This document shows, piece by piece, positions 42,729 through 51,700 of a DNA stretch of 64,000 nucleotides. Both the position numbers and the translations under genes were made by a program. Source of the DNA: Euleptes europaea (Eukaryota; Chordata; Lepidosauria; Squamata; Sphaerodactylidae); NCBI RefSeq assembly GCF_029931775.1, contig NC_079324.1, forward strand, positions 61,325,268-61,389,267, in the 5' to 3' direction. Positions within the stretch are counted from its first letter, which is position 1; each line of letters begins with the position of its first letter. Under the pieces are notes generated by a model, which had not been told where the DNA came from, did no database searches, and saw only the letters and a list, made by a program, of their open reading frames with translations.

Positions 42729-43812
42729 TGTTAGCCGAATTGCTCCTTTATATGGGGAAATTAGCTGAGCAATCGGTAACTATGTATTTTTATAGCGATC
42801 TCGCACTCAACTATACCAGAATCCGTTTAATGAGACGTTTGAATAAGGACAGAGACTAGGAGTTCCAAATTAAACAGTGTTTATGTATTCAGGCATTCAA
42901 ATGGTGCATCACAAGCATACAAGAAGCTAGTAAATTAAAGGCAGTAGTACAGGGACAGTTGCCAATTTGGCAGGATATCGTAGATTCAATATATTTACCT
43001 TATCTAGATGAGGTGTTGTCCAACTCACGCAGACTATGAACAGATTGAAAAGGAAAACCGAGATGGGGGTAGGGGTTCCCGTGGGCTTGACCAGCAAGGC
43101 GGGAGGGAGCGTGGTAAGGCTCGCGAAACCAAACCAACAGAGTAACGGCAAAGGTGCCAGGAAAGACCTAAGGTGACCTGAATGGGCCAGGGGTATCCTA
43201 CTTATACTGTTTTCTGGGGGCGGGAAGAGGGGGTTTGACCCCTCCCAGGTTCCCAGGTGGCAAAAAGGTGGACAAAAGGATTAAGCTGTGTCTACCGGGG
43301 CAGGGTAGTGAGAATTTGGAAATCTATTATAATTCCAATGGCTTTCACAACCCGAGATGGTCAAGAATCTTTCTGCTGATGGGATTTACATTCCGGAACA
43401 ATAGGTGCGATCTGTGCAAATGTCCTGGGGTCTCTGCAGCTGGACAGGAGGGATGACTCATCTGGATATCAGGATTACTGCTAACGACTCATTGAGCAAC
43501 GGAGGAAGTTGGGAGGGGGAGCAGCTCGCAGTGGGTACGTGGCTGTCAGCTCTCTGCGAAATGGCTGCTTCTAAAACAGAGATGTACAGGAACATGGCTC
43601 CTCTCAGGTTCACAAGAGACAGCCCTTTGCATCTGGTTCCTAGTAGCTGGTTGCCCGGGCTGGCAAGAGCGGCTGTGTCAGTTTCAAATGAGCCGCGCTG
43701 CGACTGCCCAGTAGCGTTTGAGGCAGGCGTGCGGCTAGAAAGCAGTCTGTGCGCTTGCATACCGGGTTGCCAGGTCCAGTCCTGGAGATGTAGGCAGGCT
43801 CGTATGCTATCA
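42729..43812 (-). repeat. 5' LTR of the retrovirus
   Basis: 1084 bp with TG...CA ends. Likely promoter in viral sense: GC box (complement of GGGGGCGGG, 43217-43225) and TATAAG (complement of 43201-43206). A candidate poly(A) signal ATTAAA is the complement of 42826-42831, which would make R about 350 bp and U5 under 100 bp. The second copy is 28780-29863. Confidence 0.92.
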
Positions 43813-43970
43813 GCAGGAAATTAACAACTACCTCCCCCCCACATCCCCAGTGACCCCAACCCTCCCCCCACCATGCAGGATCCCACAATCAAAGCACTCC
43901 CGACAGATGGCCATCAAGCCTCTGCTTAAAGACCTCCAAAGACGGGGACTCCACCATATATAGAATATAC
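43813..43970 (-). mobile_element. CR1 fragment right of the provirus (-)
   Basis: GCAGGAAATTAACAACTACC, then ACAGATGGCCATCAAGCC and AAGACCTCCAAAGACGGGGA. It is the continuation of 28720-28779. Confidence 0.8.
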
Positions 43971-44406
43971 CAATAGCTTCCTACGGTGTAATTTTTTTGC
44001 ATTGTTTAATGTGTCATGTGAATACTCATGCTTTGCTTCACCATTGTTTTTGATATCTGGTTGGTTCCAGATTTCTGCGAGTCAAATCCTGTTGCCATCC
44101 TACTGATAGTGTCGACCTTTTCTGTGTAACTCTCCTCGAGTCCCAGAAAGATAGGTGGACTGTAAATGAATAAATGGGATCAGGGACACTGTCAAATCTG
44201 CTATCCATTTGGAATAGTGACTATTGATCCAGCGGCTCAATGTGACCCTAATTTGCCCCATATTTCTCAGGGTGTACCTTATCTACTGTCCTCTCACACA
44301 AAGGCAGGGCCAAGAACTCTAGAACTATGTCCACCTTTACATGAATTGCAGCACAGCCTCAGAGGCCTCCCCAAGACCCCAGGCAAATTGGAGTGACCCG
44401 CTAAGC

Positions 44407-45118
44407 CAGGGGTCCCCAATGCCGTGCCTGTGGGCACCGTGACACCCACCAATAACTTTCCTGGTGCACACAAAAGCAATTTATGCATGGGAGGTTTTGT
44501 CTTGGATTTGCCTCTCTCTAGATGCACGTTTTCCCCATCCAAATTCTCAAAATTCAACAATAAGCCCCCATGCAGAGTTCTGATCATTCAGGGAGGGGCT
44601 GTGGCTCAGTGGTAGAGCATCTGCTTGGAATGCAGAAGGTCCCAGATTCAATCCCCGGCATCTCCAGTTGAAGGGACTAGGCAAGTAGGTGATGTGAAAG
44701 ACCTCTGCCTGAGACCCTGGAGAGCTGCTGTTGGTCTGAATAGACAATACTGACTGTGATGGACCAGTGGTCTGATTCAGTAGAAGGAACCTTCGTTTGT
44801 CCATGGATGGGGGAAATGTGCATCTAGAGAGCGGCAAATCCAAGGCAAAACGTCCCATGCATAAATGGTCCAAGTGCTTTTAGAAAGTGGGTGCGGCCAG
44901 GTTGGGTTTTTCCAGCAAGGCTTCTGATTAGCCATTGGAGATTTGATTGGTTGTGCAGTTTTCTAAAAATGTTGCTTTGACGGCAGCTGCCACCACAACA
45001 CAAGGATGTTCTCTGTGCTACTGAAGGTTAGCCGCGGCAGCCAGTTTGTGCTGTGCCCACCATAATTATGTCAGAATTCCAATGGTGCCCACAAGCTCAA
45101 AAAGGTTAGAGACCCTTG
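44407..45118 (+). mobile_element. hAT DNA transposon, non-autonomous, with inner inverted arms and a SINE insertion
   Basis: Ends CAGGGGTCCCC and AGAGACCCTTG. Flanks CGCTAAGC (44399-44406) and AGCTAAGC (45119-45126) form an 8-bp duplication with one mismatch. Inside, 44479-44540 and 44803-44866 are inverted copies (ATTTATGCATGGGA..., ...TCCCATGCATAAAT) on either side of a tRNA-derived SINE (+, about 44591-44795, GGGCTGTGGCTCAGTGGTAG). No transposase frame. Confidence 0.8.
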
Positions 45119-45126
45119 AGCTAAGC

Positions 45127-45900
45127 TATGTAAGGAATTAACTCTGGCCTGCAGAAGGAAGTGATAGAAGCCTGAAGGGGTTGGGTAGCCTGTATTGCTT
45201 TAGGATGTGGGTGGCAGATGGTGCTTTGATCCATATTCCCATGAAAAACTCCCCACAAGTAAAGAACTAGCACCTCAGGAAGAAAAGTCCTTGCTGTGCT
45301 ACTTTTCTATATGCAGGGAGGTTTTATAGAAAAAATGGGATATTGCCATTAGCAGCCACATTTTAGCCCATTCTGCTGTGTGTGTAGGCAGGCATCTGAC
45401 ATCTGTTTTGGGGAGAGAGAAGGAAGGTCATTGTCTATGCCTTGGCCTAAGTGACTGAGGGCCACAGGGGAGGTAAAAAGTTGGGTTGCCAACAGACCTG
45501 GAGAAAAATGCCCTGTCTTTTCAATAAAGGCTTAATGTGGTAGAAGTGGGCAGCTGAAGCTTTTCATGGCACTGAGAAAATAATATCACTTGGTAAATAA
45601 CATCCCATTAAACCTCTATTAAAGGGGCATGTTGTGTTTTCTGTAGGCTTTTGACAACCCTGGGCAGAAGCAACCTTTGTATACAGCTGTAGAGGCTGAA
45701 ATTCCTTCCTGTATTTAGTTATGAAAAGGGCGTGAGCCCTGCTGCCCTCACAGTTTAAAAAAAAAGGAATTTTCACTTGGGGAAGGGGGAATGGAGAGAA
45801 GTATAGTCACCATGACTCCTTTCAACCAAGCAAAGAGGTACTTCTGAGCTTCATTTCATACCATAAGGCAGTCTCATGAGCAATGCTTTGTAATAGTAAA
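45127..45900. other. Intergenic DNA, nothing recognised
   Basis: Mostly unique-looking sequence between a hAT element and a SINE. No coding or RNA feature is supported. Confidence 0.4.
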
Positions 45901-45903
45901 TAG

Positions 45904-46130
45904 TAACAGGCTGTGGCTCAGTTTGTAAAGTTTTCGCTTGGCATGCAGAAGGTCCCCGGTTCAATCCCTGGCATCTCCAGTTAAAGTGACCAGGCAAGTA
46001 GGTGATGTGAAATACCTCAGCCTGAGACCCTGGAGAGCAGCTGCCGGTCTGAATAGGCAATACTGACTTGGATGGACCAAGGGTCTGATTCAGTATAAGG
46101 CAGCTTCGTGTGTTCATGTGTTCAACGTCA
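45904..46130 (+). mobile_element. tRNA-derived SINE (+)
   Basis: GGCTGTGGCTCAGTTTGTAA, GGTTCAATCCCTGGCATCTC, GGCAATACTGACTTGGATGG and CAGCTTCGTGTGTTCATGTG. Confidence 0.85.
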
Positions 46131-46239
46131 AGAAATCTGGAACTGGTGTTTAAACATGTCCACGTTTCCAAAAAGAAGTCATTACTGGGCCTGTCTGTGA
46201 TGAAAAGTGATGCAGGGAATAAAAAGGGCACCTGAGGGA

Positions 46240-46736
46240 GGATTTGCGTTTACCGCAGGGGAGGCAAAATGAACCTCAATGTGAGGAGGGGCCAGAAAAG
46301 CAGGGACCCCCTACCTCAGGCATCACAGGCCTGTCGACCGAGGAGCTGCCAAACAGTGAAAAGGGCATTTAAGGGGGGGAGTCCTGAGAAGGGGCATGAC
46401 GGGCAGAAGAGCGAAGGGGTCCATGTCTTCAGGACCGAGTGCGCAAGGGCACTTCACGGGGCACAGACGCGAGGGTGGGAGTTGGCTGTTCTTCACCCAG
46501 TTGTGGGGCATTGCCCATACAAGTACGGCACCAGAGACCCACGGAAGAAAACGGGCTGTCTGGAAACCAGCCAGGGCAGCCAAGTCATCCCTAGGAGGAA
46601 AAGGCCTGTCCTGTCTAGACGCTCCGCCACGGTTTCTTTGCAGCCTTCTCTAGCAGCTGCAGGTTGCTATGGGAACGGGAGTCGGGATGCAAACAGTCTC
46701 CAGGGCTTCCCGGGCGGTTCGGCTGCAGCCGGCCAG
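46240..46736 (+). promoter_or_regulatory. CFAP251: Probable CFAP251 promoter and non-coding first exon with RFX X-box
   Basis: GC-richer stretch just upstream of CFAP251. GTTGCTATGGGAAC at 46663-46676 fits the ciliary X-box consensus RYYNYYWTRRNRAC at every position. GCCGGCCAG|GTGAGT at 46736/46737 is a good splice donor. A matching acceptor TATTTCTCAG lies at 48722, 36 bp before the CFAP251 ATG. Transcription start not determined. Confidence 0.5.
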
Positions 46737-46794
46737 GTGAGTTTGGGGAGACGGAAAAGGAAAAGGCCGGTCGGGAAGAGGCTCGGAGGGCAGC

Positions 46795-46994
46795 TAGGGT
46801 TGCCAACGCCAGGTTGGGAAATTCCTGGATATCTGGGGGTGGAGTCTGGGGAGGAAAGAGACCTCAGCAGGGTATAATGCCATTGAGTCTGCCCCCCAAA
46901 GCAGCCATTTTCTCCACAGGGACCAACCTCTGTAGTCTGGAGATTTGTTGTAATTCTGGGCGATCGCTAGGCCCCACCTGGAGGCTGGCAACCC
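46795..46994 (-). mobile_element. hAT-type short TIR element (-)
   Basis: TAGGGTTGCCAACGCC at the left, GGAGGCTGGCAACCCA at the right, with CATTTTCTCCACAGGGACC-like family sequence. It lies just inside CFAP251 intron 1. Confidence 0.7.
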
Positions 46995-48085
46995 AGCCAG
47001 GCCTTAGAAATACCAGAGGTTGAACGGAGTGAGGCAAGGCCTGAGGAAAGGGGTCTACGTGGCCAGTTCCTGCGTGGCTGCCCATCCCACTGCCACCATT
47101 GTTTGCCACAGTACATGTGGTACCAAGGCCTGCATGGCCCCCTTTTCAAATACCGAAATTAAAATTCTTTGCTAAAGGCAATATCTAACTCATTAAAACA
47201 TACCAAGAATAATAAAGTCAGGAAGGGGCTATTTTCATCATTGCCAAATTATAAAAGTGTTCTGGCTTAATTTCTGCGGAAGCAAACTCTGCAAATCACG
47301 CACAGCCAAAAAGTAATCAACTCAGTCCTGAATTTTTTTCAGGCAGGGAGGTTTTATTTTGTTTTAATGTGTCGCGTCTTCTACGTAACTGGCTAGCCTG
47401 TCAGGCTAAGGTATTGGGTCGCCAACTGACGGGGAAATGGCTTGCTCTACTTCTGTGCCTAAGTGCAGCGACAGTAGCAAAACCAGAAGGTGAAGTTTTC
47501 ATAGCATAAAGATGAGCACAATCACCTCTTGACGTCTGATGTTAAAGGCAAAGGAGTGGGGGGCTGATAAGCTGGCAAGCCTCCCCAGGTCCAAAGAATA
47601 ATTTTCATGCCATCAGTGGGGTTCTGGATGTGTTTCTCACCCCCCCCACACCATGCTGCATAGCAGACTGCTGTTGAAACCAAGACATTTGGGAAATTGT
47701 AAGTCTGCCTTTTTTTTAAGATACAACAATCTCACCAGAACATAATCAGTTTATTTTCTGATTAGAATGGAGGTACCAAGCTGCAAAGTCCAGAAGGTGA
47801 CCTAGTTTTTTGAGAATGATGCCTAACCTCTTCTAGATTTGAAGCTTTCATTTACAAATTTTTGAGACACTTGAGAAGGGTCATAGGCAAACATGGACCT
47901 TGACCTTGCTAGCATGGTCACTCTTCCAATATTTTGATGTTCAGATGGTGGTCTTATTTCTGGCTTTGTTGTAGAGAGAGCAGTAGTATCAAAAGGTGAG
48001 ATTACATTCACACCCTGATAAGGACCTTTACTCAGAAATAAGTCCCACCAATTTATTTCTCCCTAGCAAACATGCTTGCAGCTGA
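46995..48085. other. CFAP251 5' intron DNA, nothing recognised
   Basis: About 1.1 kb without recognisable repeats, coding segments or RNA genes. Confidence 0.35.
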
Positions 48086-48295
48086 ATGCCACTGGCCAGA
48101 CTGATCTCATCAAACTGAGGAAGCTAAGCAGGGCTGCCCCTGGTTAGTACTTAGATGAAGACAGCCAAGGAAGTCCTGGGTTGCTACTGCAGAGGCAGGC
48201 AATGCAAACCACCTGTTTGTCTCTTGCCTTTACAACTCTACAGGGTTGCCATTAAGTTGGATGCTGCTTGACAGCAAAAAATCACACACTCACCT
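48086..48295 (+). mobile_element. 5S-rRNA-derived SINE (+)
   Basis: GACTGATCTCATCAAACTGA, GAAGCTAAGCAGGGCTGCCC, GGTTAGTACTTAGATG and the tail GGTTGCCATTAAGTTGGATG, GCTTGACAGCA. Confidence 0.8.
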
Positions 48296-48758
48296 TTGAT
48301 CTCTACTAGAGCCAATGGCAGCTAAGGCAGACGGGTTATTATATTACGGAGAAATGGTATAAGGGGAAAGAGCTACACCCTACCCCTGCCCTGCCACCAA
48401 GGCTCTGTTTCAAGCCCCCCCCCAACTATATTTTAACTTTAAATTATATCCAGTCACAGATCTTTCATGAAGTATATTGTTCTACTTTTCACCACCACCA
48501 GTAACTTGCTTAGGACTTCAGACTTTTTTTTGGCAAAAAGGATCCTGTTAAGTCAAGGTCTTTCCCTTGCTCAGCCTCCTGAGATTCTTTGAGATGCCAC
48601 GGACTGAGGCTGAGCTCTCATGCATACGGGTCTCTCTGCAAACGGGGCTTGTGGCCTCTCCTCACATCATGGAAATGTCGTGACAGCCCTCTGACCAATA
48701 TTATGGAAACTCTATTTCTCAGATTACAGATATATATTTATAAAAACTCACAGAGAAG

Positions 48759-51700
48759 ATGTCAGATGAACCCAGTGATATTCCCATGGAAACCTCTCAG
48801 GAGGTGACGTTATCAGAAGGTGATGCTGAAATGCCTAGTGAAGAGGTGCTGGGTGTAGAAATTGTGCCCGATGAGACAGAATTGCCCAGCCAGGCTGGCG
48901 AGGAGCCAAGTGAACCGAGTCAGGGAACTTCTGAGCTCACACAAGCAACTGAAGATAAACGCTTTCCAGCAAAAGATACCCTGATGCCAACGAGCCCTCC
49001 TAAAGACACCAGCTTACCCACTGTAAGTATTAGCACAAAACTGTGCTCAGAGGTCAATAAAAGTGTCCCAGTAGCCCAAAATCAGAGCCATGGCTCGGTT
49101 CTCTGTAACCAGCCACAGAATCCAACATCTATCTTGTTTTGAAAACTTGCATTCCATCTCCGTCTCTTTAGTAACCAGCTCTTTAGTTACAGCTTGAGTC
49201 CAACAAGCTATTAAAAACTAGCCAGGGGTCTCAATACAAGGTTTTTAATATAAAAATAGCATAAAATAAACAATGAGCAGAATAAATTTTATTCGAATAG
49301 TCCTTGGGCTAGAAGTAGACCATAAAAGCTAAAAAAGGTGGAGCCCTTCTGTTAAAAGCCTAAGTCAAAAGAAACATTTTGACCTAAAGGAGAGTAAGGT
49401 AGGTGCCAGGTGAGCCTTAATTAAAGGTATTCCAAAGGTGAACAGATCTTTAATAGGTAAGCATAAATCCTAGCAAAACACAGTTAACTCGGAACAATCA
49501 GAAGACAGAACACTAGGCAAAATAACTAAAAGATGTATTACTAGTGAATTCTATACTTACGAAAAGAAACCTCATTATTCCTCTCCCAGGAATGGGTACA
49601 AGAGTTAGAATCTGGACGCAGACAATCTTTCTAGCTCCAAGCGTGGACACGCTCTCCCCCCCACCCCATCCCCTCTCTATGCAGACTCTAATTCCAGTCT
49701 GACAAGTTTTATCAATTGTCTTGCATCCTAGGAGGATCTTTATTAACTCAACCCGATTTGGGATGGGCAGGCTGAAAGTTTTGCTCAAGTCTGCTCTTGG
49801 CCAACCACCTAAAAAATTTGGATAAGGATTTTAGGGCACCATGTTGGGAAATTAACACTTGTCCATGTTGGCTCCTTTGGCCGGTGAGCCAAATGGTGGG
49901 AATATGAGCCCAACAATCTGTTCCATTCCTAGCCTATCTGTCATCATGTCCCTCTTCCCCTTCGTGGATGAGTTTTGGGATTTCATTTCCCCCCCCCCCC
50001 AATCTTTCAAACAAGCCTGTGTTATTCTAAGGCATATTTCATCCTCCCTTAGAGGACATCTCAGCCTTACCACAGACCCTGGTCTTTTCTCTTGTCTGCA
50101 TTTACTCCTTTGACATACGGTATGCGGAATAAGAGAAGGGGGTACAATCAGAAAAGTCATGGCAGAGTGACACTTATTTCCTCCTGTCCCAGATCTACAG
50201 GTTGTAGGGTGGTGATTCCCATCCCCGGCAATTAACACCCAAAATTTGCCCCCACCCCAACCCTATTGGCCAGAAGTTGAAACTTGTTAGAGAACCCGAA
50301 CATATGAACGCATGACTCTGCCTTATACTGACTCAGCCCCTTGGTCCATCAAAATCCATATTGTGTACTCAGACCAGCAGCAGCTGTCCAGGGTCTCAGG
50401 CAGGGGTCTTTCACATCACCTACTTGCCTAGTCCCTTTAACTGGAGGTGCTGCAGATTGAATTTGGAACCTTCTGCATGCAAGCAGATGCTCTACCATGG
50501 CCCCTCCCCTGACGGCTTTGTTTGTCTCTAAGGAAACTGCAGTCGGTGAAGGACCAGTACAAGAAGGAAAGCAGCAGAGGGTCTCCTCAGGCTTGCAGGC
50601 CAAAAAGAGGTCCTCAGTTAAAATGTCAAAATCCACCAGCAGAGCTCAGAAAGTTAAGCAAGAGGGTCAAACGTCAAAGGATGTTACAAGCAAACCTTCA
50701 AGGGTGAAAGACCAGCGGTACTCCCACGAAAAAGTGGTGAAAGTAGAAACCTCTGGAAAGGAAGCCAGAGAACTTAAGGAAGAGAGTGTGGAGGACAGAA
50801 GGCCTGATGAAGAGCGAGGCCTCACTGAAAAACCAGGCACTGGACTAAGCCAAGATGAGAGACCAGCAGAAGCCACGGTCCATTGGCTTTTAGAGCAGCC
50901 TTTAGAGAGTGAGGCAAGCCAGGAACCTGCTGGAACGAGACAAGAAGTGGTGGCTTCTCCGCATAAAGACGGCACCATTAGCAGAACTGATCCGGAAGAT
51001 GCTGCCAGGGCAGCTGACCTTGCTGTCTCAGCCAAGGAAGAAAGCCTCAGTAAGCCAATGATTGTGGAAATGTCCCCCCAGGAGGGAGAACCCTCCAGCT
51101 CACTCACCCCTGTCCAGGGTCTCTCTCCAATTGATGAGAAAGGGTCTGTCCTGTTTTCTGCCCTCCCAGGCATGATGTTTGAAGAGAAGGGCAAGGAGGT
51201 CTGTACACACCCACTTGTGAGTATTGCGTAGATTGTTGTGACTCAGAAATTAGGGTTGCCAGCTCAAGATTTGGAAATTCCTGGAGATTTGGGGGTGGGG
51301 TCTGCAGAGGGTGGGGTGTGGAGAAGGGAAGGACCTCAGTCAGATAAAATGCCATAGAGTCTACCCTCCAAAGCGACTGGTTTTTTTCCAGGTGTACTGA
51401 TCTCCTTTACCTGGAGATCAGTTGTAATTCTAGGAGATCTCCAGGGTCCACCTGGAGGTTGGCAACCTGACTCAGAAAGAACATGTGCCCATAGAAATGG
51501 GAACCCTGGGCAGAGAAACAAGTCAGGGAAAGTAGGATTTTGTTTAAAATGCATGCACACACCTTATTTATTTAAAATATTTTTTGCCACATCTTGCATT
51601 TCCAAGGCAGAATGTAAAAAGCAATAAAACCCAACACACAAGTAAAATTCAATCAATCCAGGAAAAAAAAGAACCAAACAAACCTGTTATCCAAATCGGA

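Larger units (their letters stand above)
28780..43812 (-). mobile_element. Endogenous retrovirus, full-length provirus, looks whole
   Basis: A 15.0-kb provirus read on the minus strand: 5' LTR 42729-43812, leader 41630-42728, gag, pro-pol, env, a 3.3-kb post-env region, 3' LTR 28780-29863. A 4-bp target duplication GCAG lies at 28776-28779 and 43813-43816. The three main reading frames are long and open (656, 1258 and 841 aa) and I see no break in them. Gag and pol share a frame across one stop, as in gamma- and epsilonretroviruses. With no LTR difference seen by eye over 1084 bp, insertion is probably within the last million years or so. Closest class: class I-like (gamma/epsilon side), but Gag and Env have atypical features. 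The exact genus needs a Pol tree. Confidence 0.92.

Noticed and set aside
46269-46877. 202-aa plus-strand open frame upstream of CFAP251
   Set aside because: It lies in GC-rich promoter sequence and runs into a TIR element; composition explains the absence of stops.
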